Source: Stomorhina lunata (lineage: Eukaryota; Arthropoda; Insecta; Diptera; Rhiniidae). From it: 64,000 nt of DNA. The notes beneath the pieces are model-generated. The model had not been told where the DNA came from. It was given only the letters and a program-made list of their open reading frames with translations, and ran no database searches. The number at the start of each line of letters is the position of its first letter. Position 1 is the first letter of the stretch. The DNA lies in NCBI GenBank assembly GCA_933228675.1, contig OW121744.1:114165600-114229599 (forward strand), read 5' to 3'. Below, piece by piece: positions 23,301 to 35,740 of the stretch. The translations under genes were made by a program, and so were the position numbers.

Positions 23301-26300
23301 AAATAGTCAATTTTCGAAAATTTCCTATAAAATAGTCAATTTTCGAAAATTTCCTATAAAATAGTCAATTTTCGAAAATTTCCTATAAAATAGTCAATTT
23401 TCGAAAATTTCCTATAAAATAGTCAATTTTCGAAAATTTCCTATAAAATAGTCAATTTTCGAAAATGTCCTATAAAATAGTCAATTTTCGAAAATTTCCT
23501 ATAAAATAGTCAATTTTCGAAAATTTCCTATAAAATAGTAAATTTTCGAAAATTTCCTATAAAATAGTAAATTTTCGAAAATTTCCTATAAAATAGTCAA
23601 TTTTCGAAAATTTCCTATAAAATAGTCAATTTTCGAAAATTTCCTATAAAATAGTCAATTTTCGAAAATTTCCTATAAAATAGTCAATTTTCGAAAATTT
23701 CCTATAAAATAGTCAATTTTCGAAAATTTCCTATAAAATAGACAATTTTCGAAAATTTCCTATAAAATAGTCAATTATCGAAAATTTCCTATAAAATAGT
23801 CAATTATCGAAAATTTCCTATAAAATAGTCAATTATCGAAAATTTCCTATTAAATAGTCAATTTTCGAAAATTTCCTATAAAATAGTCAATTATCGAAAA
23901 TTTCCTATAAAATAGTCAATTTTCGAAAATTTCCTATAAAATAGTCAATTTTCGAAAATTTCCTATAAAATAGTCAATTTTCGAAAATTTCCTATAAAAT
24001 AGTCAATTTTCGAAAATTTCCTATAAAATAGTCAATTTTCGAAAATTTCCTATAAAATAGTCAATTTTCGAAAATTTCCTATAAAATAGTCAATTTTCGA
24101 AAATTTCCTATAAAATAGTCAATTTTCGAAAATTTCCTATAAAATAGTCAATTTTCGAAAATTTCCTATAAAATAGTCAATTTTCGAAAATTTCCTATAA
24201 AATAGTCAATTTTCGAAAATTTCCTATAAAATAGTCAATTTTCGAAAATTTCCTATAAAATAGTCAGTTTTCGAAAATTTCCTATAAAATAGTAAATTTT
24301 CGAAAATTTCCTATATAATAGTAAATTTTCGAAAATTTCCTATAAAATAGTAAATTTTCGAAAATTTCCTATAAAATAGTCAATTTTCGAAAATTTCCTA
24401 TAAAATAGTCAATTTTCAAAAATTTCCTATAAAATAGTCAATTATCGAAAATTTCCTATAAAATAGTCAATTTTCGAAAATTTCCTATGAAATAGTCAAT
24501 TTTCGAAAATTTCCTATAAAATAGTCAATTTTCGAAAATTTCCTATAAAATAGTCAATTTTCGAAAATTTCCTATAAAATAGTCAATTTTCGAAAATTTC
24601 CTATAAAATAGTCAATTTTCGAAAATTTCCTATAAAATAGTCAATTTTCGAAAATTTCCTATAAAATAGTAAATTTTCGAAAATTTCCTATAAAATAGTA
24701 AATTTTCGAAAATTTCCTATAAAATAGTCAATTTTCGAAAATTTCCTATAAAATAGTCAATTTTCGAAAATTTCCTATAAAATAGTCAATTTTCGAAAAT
24801 TTCCTATAAAATAGTCAATTATCGAAAATTTCCTATAAAATAGTCAATTATCGAAAATTTCCTATAAAATAGTCAATTATCGAAAATTTCCTATTAAATA
24901 GTCAATTTTCGAAAATTTCCTATAAAATAGTCAATTATCGAAAATTTCCTATAAAATAGTCAATTTTCGAAAATTTCCTATAAAATAGTCAATTTTCGAA
25001 AATTTCCTATAAAATAGTCAATTTTCGAAAATTTCCTATAAAATAGTCAATTTTCGAAAATTTCCTATAAAATAGTCAATTTTCGAAAATTTCCTATAAA
25101 ATAGTCAATTTTCGAAAATTTCCTATAAAATAGTCAATTTTCGAAAATTTCCTATAAAATAGTCAATTTTCGAAAATTTCCTATAAAATAGTCAATTTTC
25201 GAAAATTTCCTATAAAATAGTCAATTTTCGAAAATTTCCTATAAAATAGTCAATTTTCGAAAATTTCCTATAAAATAGTCAGTTTTCGAAAATTTCCTAT
25301 AAAATAGTAAATTTTCGAAAATTTCCTATATAATAGTAAATTTTCGAAAATTTTCTATAAAATAGTAAATTTTCGAAAATTTCCTATAAAATAGTCAATT
25401 TTCGAAAATTTCCTATAAAATAGTCAATTTTCAAAAAATTTCCTATAAAATAGTCAATTATCGAAAATTTCCTATAAAATAGTCAATTTTCGAAAATTTC
25501 CTATAAAATAGTCAATTTTCGAAAATTTCCTATAAAATAGTCAATTTTCGAAAATTTCCTATAAAATAGTCAATTTTCGAAAATTTCCTATAAAATAGTC
25601 AATTTTCGAAAATTTCCTATAAAATAGTCAATTTTCGAAAATTTCCTATAAAATAGTCAATTTTCGAAAATTTCCTATAAAATAGTCAATTTTCGAAAAT
25701 TTCCTATAAAATAGTCAATTTTCGAAAATTTCCTATAAAATAGTCAATTTTCGAAAATTTCCTATAAAATAGTCAATTTTCGAAAATTTCCTATAAAATA
25801 GTCAATTTTCGAAAATTTCCTATAAAATAGTCAATTTTCGAAAATTTCCTATAAAATAGTCAATTTTCGAAAATTTCCTATAAAATAGTAAATTTTCGAA
25901 AATTTCCTATAAAATAGTCAATTTTCGAAAATTTCCTATAAAATAGTCAATTATCGAAAATTTCCTATAAAATAGTCAATTATCGAAAATTTCCTATAAA
26001 ATAGTCAATTATCGAAAATTTCCTATTAAATAGTCAATTTTCGAAAATTTCCTATAAAATAGTCAATTATCGAAAATTTCCTATAAAATAGTCAATTTTC
26101 GAAAATTTCCTATAAAATAGTCAATTTTCGAAAATTTCCTATAAAATAGTCAATTTTCGAAAATTTCCTATAAAATAGTCAATTTTCGAAAATTTCCTAT
26201 AAAATAGTCAATTTTCGAAAATTTCCTATAAAATAGTCAATTTTCAAAAATTTCCTATAAAATAGACAATTTTCGAAAATTTCCTATAAAATAGTCAATT

Positions 26301-28600
26301 TTCGAAAATTTCCTATAAAATAGTCAATTTTAGAAAATTTCCTATAAAATAGTCAATTTTCGAAAATTTCCTATAAAATAGTCAATTTTCGAAAATTTCC
26401 TATAAAATAGTCAATTTTCGAAAATTTCCTATAAAATAGTCAATTTTCGAAAATTTCCTATAAAATAGTCAATTTTCGAAAATTTCCTATAAAATAGTCA
26501 ATTTTCGAAAATTTCCTATAAAATAGTCAATTTTCGAAAATTTCCTATAAAATAGTCAATTTTCGAAAATTTCCTATAAAATAGTCAATTATCGAAAATT
26601 TCCTATAAAATAGTCAATTATCGAAAATTTCCTATAAAATAGTCAATTATCGAAAATTTCCTATTAAATAGTCAATTTTCGAAAATTTCCTATAAAATAG
26701 TCAATTATCGAAAATTTCCTATAAAATAGTCAATTTTCGAAAATTTCCTATAAAATAGTCAATTTTCGAAAATTTCCTATAAAATAGTCAATTTTCGAAA
26801 ATTTCCTATAAAATAGTCAATTTTCGAAAATTTCCTATAAAATAGTCAATTTTCGAAAATTTTCTATAAAATAGTCAATTTTCGAAAATTTCCTATAAAA
26901 TAGTCAATTTTCGAAAATTTCCTATAAAATAGTCAATTTTCGAAAATTTCCTATAAAATAGTCAATTTTCGAAAATTTCCTATAAAATAGTCAATTTTCG
27001 AAAATTTCCTATAAAATAGTCAGTTTTCGAAAATTTCCTATAAAATAGTAAATTTTCGAAAATTTCCTATATAATAGTAAATTTTCGAAAATTTTCTATA
27101 AAATAGTAAATTTTCGAAAATTTCCTATAAAATAGTCAATTTTCGAAAATTTCCTATAAAATAGTCAATTTTCAAAAAATTTCCTATAAAATAGTCAATT
27201 ATCGAAAATTTCCTATAAAATAGTCAATTTTCGAAAATTTCCTATAAAATAGTCAATTTTCGAAAATTTCCTATAAAATAGTCAATTTTCGAAAATTTCC
27301 TATAAAATAGTCAATTTTCGAAAATTTCCTATAAAATAGTCAATTTTCGAAAATTTCCTATAAAATAGTCAATTTTCGAAAATTTCCTATAAAATAGTCA
27401 ATTTTCGAAAATTTCCTATAAAATAGTCAATTTTCGAAAATTTCCTATAAAATAGTCAATTTTCGAAAATTTCCTATAAAATAGTCAATTTTCGAAAATT
27501 TCCTATAAAATAGTCAATTTTCGAAAATTTCCTATAAAATAGTCAATTTTCGAAAATTTCCTATAAAATAGTCAATTTTCGAAAATTTCCTATAAAATAG
27601 TCAATTTTCGAAAATTTCCTATAAAATAGTCAATTTTCGAAAATTTCCTATAAAATAGTCAATTTTCGAAAATTTCCTATAAAATAGTAAATTTTCGAAA
27701 ATTTCCTATAAAATAGTCAATTTTCGAAAATTTCCTATAAAATAGTCAATTATCGAAAATTTCCTATAAAATAGTCAATTATCGAAAATTTCCTATAAAA
27801 TAGTCAATTATCGAAAATTTCCTATTAAATAGTCAATTTTCGAAAATTTCCTATAAAATAGTCAATTTTCGAAAATTTCCTATAAAATAGTCAATTTTCG
27901 AAAATTTCCTATAAAATAGTCAATTTTCGAAAATTTCCTATAAAATAGTCAATTTTCGAAAATTTCCTATAAAATAGTCAATTTTCGAAAATTTCCTATA
28001 AAATAGTCAATTTTCGAAAATTTCCTATAAAATAGTCAATTTTCGAAAATTTCCTATTAAATAGTCAGTTTTCGAAAATTTCCTATAAAATAGTAAATTT
28101 TCGAAAATTTCCTATAAAATAGTAAATTTTCGAAAGTTTCCTATAAAATAGTCAATTTTCGAAAATTTCCTATAAAATAGTCAATTTTCGAAAATTTCCT
28201 ATAAAATAGTCAATTTTCGAAAATTTCCTACAAAATAGTCAATTTTCGAAAATTTCCTATAAAATAGTCAATTTTCGAAAAATTTCCTTTAAATAGGAAA
28301 TTTTCTAAAAATCTCCTTTAAAAAGTCAATTTTGGAAAAATTTCCCTTAAAAAGTCAATTTCCGAAATAGTTCCTTTAAAAAGTCAATTTTTGAAAAATT
28401 TCCTATAAATAGTCAATTTTCGAAAAATTTTCTTTAAAAAGTCAATTTTCGAAAAATTTCCTTTAAAAGGTAAATTTTCGAAAAATTTCCTTTAAAAAAA
28501 AATATCGAAAAATTTTCTTTAAAACGTCAATTATCGAAAAATTTCCTATAAATAGTAAATTTTCGGAAATTTTTCTATAAATAGAGGATATCCCAAATTT
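20400..28600. repeat. 29-bp TTCGAA-palindrome satellite, major array with higher-order repeats
   Basis: About 280 units of 29 bp (CCTATAAAAT at 21432 and 21461). Each unit contains AATTTTCGAAAATT, a perfect 14-bp palindrome. The edges (20.40-21.05 and 28.28-28.60 kb) are strongly diverged; the centre is nearly homogeneous. Marker variants recur at multiples of 29 bp. GTCAGTT is at 23074, 24263, 25278, 27019 and 28064 (steps 1189, 1015, 1741, 1045). The TATTAAATAG unit after TTATCG units is at 23848, 24892, 26024, 26662 and 27823 (steps 1044, 1132, 638, 1161). This shows nested higher-order amplification of 22-60 monomers. Assembly of such an array may be collapsed. Confidence 0.97.
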
Positions 28601-28971
28601 ATCATTGCCTTAACTTATTTTCAGTTATTGTCCAGAAATTTTAAAGTTTTCTATTTATTTTTTACACATACTTATAAACTAAGAAAAGACAATAGAATTT
28701 ACAGATTTTTCTTATATTTTTTGGTACATTGCCAAGTTAAGTTTACTTTCCATACAAATAAGTTTTTTCATTCGTCTTACAATGCATCATATTCTTAGGG
28801 ATATTCAAACATAGCTTGGACATAAACATTTTCATAAATACGTACATAGTTCTTGGTCTTTAAAACTCAACAGTTCCAGGCAATTCTAAGATAATTTTAT
28901 ATGTTAAATCTTATTAGGAAGTTTTTTTTTGCAAAATATGTATTGCAATATATTTACCTAAAGATTTACAT
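28601..28971. other. AT-rich spacer right of the major array
   Basis: No feature recognised. Confidence 0.4.
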
Positions 28972-29379
28972 ATGACTAGAAATGGTATTAGGGGTATTCA
29001 GGCTTATATTTACTACAATGCAGAAATGTCAAAGTTAAATACTTTCTACCGTAAATCATATAATCCTGGAAAAATATCAGATTATACCAAAAACATTATC
29101 TCGAATATATTTATTGACTACCCAAGATCAAGTTTATACAAAAGGTATCCCCCTAATCTCGAACAATCAGACAAATTCGAATATGTAAATAGCCTTCATG
29201 TTATAGAGTCATATTTACGTATTCCTTTTCCATTTACATACGTAAGTACATACTTATTACATGAATTGCATTACATTCCATTTTATCAATTCCATTTCAT
29301 TGGAATTGTTTTCGACTGGCAAAAAATCTGCTGCTGCTCCCAACTGGACAATATTATATCAAATTGTATGTCAACTTAA
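28972..29379 (+). CDS. Doubtful 135-codon ORF, no recognised family
   Basis: An uninterrupted frame of 135 codons in very AT-rich DNA between two repeat blocks. The predicted protein is rich in Tyr, Ile, Asn and Ser with no signal peptide, domain or repeat that I recognise. The start context (TACATATGA) is weak, and no splice or polyadenylation context argues for a gene. It is longer than expected for chance but not decisively so. Confidence 0.15.
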   Translation: MTRNGIRGIQAYIYYNAEMSKLNTFYRKSYNPGKISDYTKNIISNIFIDYPRSSLYKRYPPNLEQSDKFEYVNSLHVIESYLRIPFPFTYVSTYLLHELHYIPFYQFHFIGIVFDWQKICCCSQLDNIISNCMST

Positions 29380-30350
29380 TGTCAATATGAGTATCATTGT
29401 GGTATTAAAATAAATGTGCATATGTATTAAGAGAGTTCGGGTGTTAGAGTAAATGATGTTGCAAACGTGCAAAAAATCATTGAAAATAATCTAAACAACA
29501 AAGACAAGTTAAGTCATCCCCTTTTTTTACATTAAAACTATTTTTGTTATCATTATGAATATTTGTTTTATCCACTGCTTTAAAAGCTGAATACCCCTAA
29601 TGTATGAAATTGCAATTTTCCTGCTACTTGCCATAAGTAACTTCATTTAATTTATTTTAACAAAATCGAATTATTTAGAAGGTATGATATGTTGTAATTT
29701 GTGCAAATAGGTTAGAAATTCAAATTAAATTTTCAAATCATTGAAATTTGCATTTAGACGATGATGAAGAATTTTAATTTACATGAACAAATAGGGCAGA
29801 AAATAAAGGAAAATCGTAAAATATCTTAAATTTATAAAAAAAACTAGTAAAAATAAGTTTTTAGTCCATCAAACTTTTTGATTTGCCCTCATATACTTGT
29901 TAACAAATATTTATTTTTTCAAAATTATTATTTTTGGGGTCCTTTAAAAAATTAATCCTTTTGTATCCTGAAGAGATCTTCTAGAAATCATTACCTGAAT
30001 AGGTTAAGAATAAGAAACATTTTCATCTAGCTGCGGCTAACTGCCACAAAGGTATCTTTTGTGTTAAATACTTAATAATCCTTAATAAATATTTTTTTCA
30101 AAATTCTTATTTTTGGGGCCCTTTCAAAAATGAATCCTTTTGTATCCCGAAGAGATCTTCTAGAAGTGCCTACTTAAAAGGGTTAAGTATAAAACAAAAT
30201 AAAATACAGCCGCGGTTAACTGCAGCAAAGACAGTTTTTTGCAAAAATTTGATAAACTCAATTATTGACAAAATATCTTAAATTTGTTAAAATCGTAATT
30301 TTATTGATCTCTAAAAATTTGAACCTTTTAAGTTCGGATTTTTTATTAAG
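29380..30350. other. AT-rich intergenic DNA with two decayed CTGC-core units
   Basis: Two units about 180 bp apart share CCTTTTGTATCC-GAAGAGATCTTCTAGAA and AGCTGCGGCTAACTGC / AGCCGCGGTTAACTGC (about 29955-30060 and 30135-30230). These are related to the ~200-bp repeat at 17.6-19.3 kb. No gene. Confidence 0.55.
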
Positions 30351-32170
30351 TTAACTTTCGATTTAAAATTTTTGATATAAAAGTTTTTTTATGAAAATTT
30401 TCGATATAAAATTTTTTTAAAGAAAATTTTCTTAAAAAAAGAAAATTTTCAATATCACATTTTTTTTAAGAAAATTTTCGATACAAAATTTTTTTATAAA
30501 AATTTTTCGAATATAATTTTTTTAGAAAATTTTCGTTATAAAATTTTTTTTGAAAAATTTTTGATATACATTTTTTTTAGAAAATTTTATTTAAGAATTT
30601 TTTTTTAGAAAATTTTATTTAAGAAATTTTTCGATGTAAATTTTTTTAAGAAAATTTTCGATATAAAATTTGTTTAAAGAAATTTTTTTTAAGAAAATTT
30701 TCAATATAAATTTTTTAAGGAAAATTTCGATATAAATAAAATTTGCGATAAAAAATTTTTGGTATAAATTTTTTTTTTGTTATAATTTTTTTTAGAAAAT
30801 TTTATTTAAGAAATTTTTCGATGTAAATTTTTTTAAGAAAATTTTTGATATAAAATTTGTTTAAAGAAAATTTTCGATATAAAATATTTTTAAGAAAATT
30901 TTCGATATTATATTTTTTTAGGAAAATTTTCGATATAAAATTTTTTAAGAAAATGTTTGATATAAAATTTTATTAAGAAAATTTTCGATATAACATTTTT
31001 TTTAAGAAAATTTTCGATATAAATTTTTTTAGAAAATTGTCAATATAAAATTATTTTTAAGAAAATTTTTAATACTAAATTTTTTAAGAAAATTTCCGAT
31101 TTAAAATTTTTCTTAAGAAAATTTTCGATCTAAAATTTTTTAAGATATACATTTTTTTAAGAAAATTTTCAATATAAAATTTTTTTTAAGAAAATTTTCA
31201 ATATAACATTTTTTTTATGAAAATTTTTTAAGAAAATTTTCGATTAAAACTTTTTTAGGAAAACTTTCAATATTAAGTTTTTTAAGAAAATTTTCGATAT
31301 AAAATTTTTGATTAATTTTTTTTTTGGAAAATTTTTGATATAAATTTTTTGTAGAATATTTTCGATATAAAAATTTTTAAAGAAAATTTTCAATATAAAA
31401 CATTTTTTAAGAAATTTGAATATCAAATTTTTTTACGAAAGTTTTCGATGTAAATAATTTTTAGAAAATTTTTGATATAAATTTGTTTTTCTGTTACGAA
31501 AATTTTCGATATAAAATTTTTCTTAAAAAAATATTTTTTTTTTTTTTTATAAAATGTTCGATATAAAATTCTTTTTAAGAAAATTTTCAATATTAAATTT
31601 TTTTAAGAAAACTTTCGATATAAAATGTTTCTTAAGAAAATATACGATCTAAAGTTTTTTCAAAAAAATTTGTTTATGTAAATTTTTGTAAGAAAATTTT
31701 CGATATAAAATTTTTGTAAAGAAATTTTTTGATATAAAATTTTTTTAGGAAAATTTTCAATATACATTTTTTAATAATATTTTCGATATAACATTTTTTA
31801 AGAAAATTGTCGATATAAAATTTGATTAAAAAATTTCATATAAAATTTTTTTTAAGAAAATTTTTTATATAAATTTTTTAAAGAAAATTTCCGTTTTAAT
31901 TTTTTTTTTCATCGAAAATTTTCGATATAAATTTTTTTTTTTTTTTGAAAATTTTCGATATAAATTTTTTTTTAAGAAAATTTTCATTATTTAACTTTTT
32001 TTGATATATAAAAAATTTTTGTTATAAGTTTTTTTCGAAAAATTTTTGATATAATTTTTTTTTAGAAATTTTTAATAGAAGATGTTCTCTATATATGTTT
32101 TTTAGAAAATTTTCGCTATATATATATATATTTTTTTTTTTTTGAAATTTGTCAATATAAATTTTTTTTA
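30351..32170. repeat. Degenerate AAAATTTTCGATATAAA tandem array
   Basis: Roughly 60 imperfect units of about 26-31 bp: GAAAATTTTCGATATAAA followed by a variable T-run and AAG. GAAAATTTTC is palindromic. High divergence and variable T-run length indicate an old or slippage-prone array. The 60-codon minus-strand frame at 31244-31426 is repeat translation. Confidence 0.9.
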
Positions 32171-33579
32171 ATTCATAGATTTAATGGATCCTTTAAAATA
32201 AAATCCCTTTTTGTTCGGTACAAATTTTCTAGTAATAATTGACTTAATGAGTTAAGAATAAGAAGAAATAAAAATTAGCTGCTATTAACTGCAACTTTTA
32301 ACTTTCTTTGTGGTTTATCTTAAAAATGTCATATACAGAAAAAACATTTAAAAAATTTTGATTTTGACAAAAAAAAATTCTTAATCCTTGTTGGTCTCAT
32401 CAAAACAGATTTTCTAGGTCTAATTACCTTCATAAGACAATAATAATTTAACAGGCTGCCATATAACTTTTTGTAGCTTTTTTAAAATAATAAATAAGAA
32501 AATATTTTCTTAAAAACAAATTATTTCTTAAAAATTTTTTAATTTTGTTCATTTTTAAAAAATCAGATCCTTTATATTCGGAGCAGATTTTTTAGGAGTC
32601 AGTACCCTAAATTGTTTGCTATCAGAAAACTATTAGTTTAGTTGCAGCCGCCTGCATTTAAGCTTTTTGATTGATTTTACCTCAAAAAGCTAAAATTTAT
32701 GAAGAATTTAGATTTTTTTATAAAATCATAATTTAAGTCAAATTTTCAAAATTAATCCTTATTTATTTGAAAAACAGTTTTAAGGAATCACTTTCACAAT
32801 TGATAAGGAATCAGAATTTTTAAACTTAAATGCAGCGATTTGCGCAGGAAAGTTTTCTATAGATTTTCTTTCAAATAAGCATAAGTTTCGTATTAAAATT
32901 CTTAGTTTTCCTAAAATCAAAATTACAGTAACTTATTTAATAGACTTTTTAATTCAAAACTAAATTTGTTCAAATTCACATGAGCCTCTTATGTACATTT
33001 TCCCCCACTTACAACTTGTTAATTTAGTTTATGATTATAAATAACTAAATTAATGCATAAAATTATTATTATGTCTGCACAAAAGTGAGATTTTCACACT
33101 TTATTACATTAATATTTTTTCTTCGACCAGTTTTACTTGACAGCCCAAGCACAATTTTCTCTGGTGACAATTTCATAAAAAGTCTCCATTACCAATCGAC
33201 TCATAATGTTTAATATTAAAAAAAAATTATTGACTTTATAAAAATTTCACGCCTTTTTATGCAAAGAAAATCTTATGTTTGTTTAAAATTTATGAAAAAA
33301 TATAATAATTAAAGTCAAGACTGGTAGCAATGAAGACATGTATGAGACAGCAAGACAGTCAATAGAGCTGATGACAGGTTTATAAGCCCGAAGTTTATTA
33401 GCCATTAATCATGAGAGGTGGTGACAAAATATGACAGTTTGTAATTCAGGTGACAAATGAATAAAGTAGACGATAGTGAGAAGAGTTGAAATGAAATCTT
33501 ATTATTAACATAATGAAGTTTGGAGTCAAATAGAAAACAATATAGCAAAATTGTATATCACTAGAAAGGAAATAAGCAG
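32171..33579. other. AT-rich intergenic DNA with decayed CTGC-core units
   Basis: TAGCTGCTATTAACTGCAAC (about 32277), TAGTTGCAGCCGCCTGC (about 32640) and AAATGCAGCGATTTGCGC (about 32829) continue the dispersed ~200-bp family. The rest (32.9-33.58 kb) holds no recognisable feature. Confidence 0.5.
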
Positions 33580-34660
33580 ACTGTCTATATACAGATAAAT
33601 CTGTCTATATATAGAAAAATCTGTCTATATATAGACAAATATGCCTATATATAGACAAATCTGCCTATATATATAGACAAATCTGTCTATATATAAACAA
33701 ATCTGTCTACATATAGACAAATCTGTCTATATATAGACAAATCTGTCTATATATAGACAAATCTGTCTATATATAGACAAATCTGTCTATATATAAACAA
33801 ATCTGTCTACATATAGACAAATCTTTCTATATATAGACAAATCTGTCTATATATAGACAAATCTGTCTATATATATAGACAAATCTGTCTCTATATAAAC
33901 AAATCTGTCTACATATAGACAAATCTGTCTATGTATAGACAAATCTGTCTATATATAGACAAATCTGTCTATATATAGACAAATCTGTCTATATATAGAC
34001 AAATCTGTCTATATATAAACAAATCTGTCTATGTTTAGACAAACCTGGTATATTTAGACAAATCTGTCTATATATAGACAAATCTGTCTATATATAGACA
34101 AATATGCCTATATATAGACAAATCTGCCTATATATATAGACAAATCTGTCTATATATAAACAAATCTGTCTACATATAGACAAATCTGTCTATATATAGA
34201 CAAATCTGTCTATATATAGAAAAATTTGTCTATACATAGACAAATCTGTCTATATATAGACAAATCTGTCTATATATAGACAAATCTGTCTATATATAGA
34301 CAAATCTGTCTATATATAGACAAATCTGTCTATATATAGACAAATCTGCCTATATATATAGACAAATATGTCTATATATAAACAAATCTGTCTACATATA
34401 GACAAATCTTTCTACATATAGACAAATCTGTCTATATATAGACAAATTTGTCTATACATAGACAAATCTGTCTATATATAGACAAATCTGTCTATATATA
34501 GACAAATCTGCCTATATATATAGACAAATCTGTCTATATATAAACAAATCTGTCTACATATAGACAAATCTGTCCATATATAGACAAATATGTCTATATA
34601 TATATAGACAAATCTCTCAATATATAGACAAATCTGTCTATATATAGACAAATCTATAGA
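33580..34660. repeat. 20-bp GTCTATATATAGAC satellite
   Basis: About 53 units of 20 bp (ACAAATCTGTCTATATATAG). GTCTATATATAGAC is a perfect 14-bp palindrome. A marker, TGCCTATATATATAGAC, followed by ATATAAACAAATCT and CTACATATAG variants, recurs at 33662, 34125, 34347 and 34509, showing higher-order blocks of about 160-460 bp. The C-terminal half of the 211-codon minus-strand frame at 34472-35107 is this array. Confidence 0.96.
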
Positions 34661-35740
34661 AAATTTTTTGTCATAAATTTCTATAGAAAATTTTTTGCCA
34701 TAAATAAAATTTTCTATAAAAATTTTTTTGCCAGAAATAAAATTATCTATAGAAAATTTTTTGCCATAAAAGAAATTTTCTATAAAAATTTTTTTGCCAA
34801 AAATAAAATTTTCTACAGAAAATTTTTTGCCATAATTAAAATTTTCTATAAAAATTTTTTTGTCGTAAATAAAATTTTCTATAGAAAATTTTTTGCCATA
34901 ATTAAAATTTTCTATAAAAATTTTTGTGTCGTAAATAAAATTTTCTATAGAAAATTTTTTGTCATAAATAAAATAAAATTTTGTACAGAAATTTTTTTGC
35001 CAGAAATAAAATTTTCTATAGAAAATTTTTTGCCAAAAAAAAAAAAAATTTAGCCATAAAAAAAATTTTTTGCCATAAAAAAAATGTATATAAAAAACTT
35101 TTGGCATAAAAAAAAAATTTATATAGAAAAATTTTTTGTCATTAATAAAATTTTCTATAGAAACTTTTTTGCCATAAATAAAATTTTCTATAGAAAATTT
35201 TTTGTCATAAATAAAATTTTCTATAAAAATTTTTTTGCCATAAATAAAATTTTCTGCAAAAATTTTTTTGTCGTAAATAAAATTCTTTATAAAAATTTTT
35301 TGCCTTAATAATTTATCTTTAATATAAAATTTTTTGGTATAAATAAATTTTTTTATAGAAAAGTTTTTGTCATAAATAAAATTTTCTGTAAAAATTTTTT
35401 TGTCGTAAATAAAATTTTCTATAGAAACTTTTTTGCCATAAATAAAATTTTCTATAGAAAATTTTTTGTCATAAATAAAATTTTCTGTAAAAATTTTTTG
35501 TCGTAAATAAAATTTTCTATAGAAAATTTTTGGTCATAAATAAAATTTTTTATAGAAAAATTTTTGCCATAAATAAAATTTTTTATAGAAAATTTTTTTG
35601 CCATAAATAAAATTTTCTTTAGGAAATTATTGTCATAAATAAAATTTTCTATAAAAAATTGTTTGTCATAAACAAAATTTTCTATCGGAAATTTTTTGCA
35701 ATAAATAGAATTTTTTATAGAAAATTTTTTATAAAATTTA
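34661..35740. repeat. 33-bp CTATAG-palindrome array, ATAAATAAA linker (left block)
   Basis: About 33 units combining TTTTCTATAGAAAATTTT with TTTGCCATAAATAAAA or TTTGTCATAAATAAAA. The core is part of a 22-bp perfect palindrome centred on CTATAG. It joins the 20-bp array directly: the last CTATATATAGACAAAT unit passes into CTATAGAAAATTTTTTGTC. Confidence 0.93.

Noticed and set aside
20400..28600. CRISPR-like look of regularly spaced 29-bp repeats
   Set aside because: Units are directly tandem with no unique spacers, and the window is eukaryotic; it is a satellite.
33368..33395. CTGATGA ... CCCGAAG string resembling a hammerhead core
   Set aside because: Stem II has mismatches next to the core (C against C), there is no GAAA with a UH cleavage site in register, and no stem I partner was found.
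34472..35107. 211-codon minus-strand ORF
   Set aside because: It is translation of the 20-bp and 33-bp satellites (Tyr/Ile and Phe/Ile/Lys periodicity follows the repeat units); no gene.
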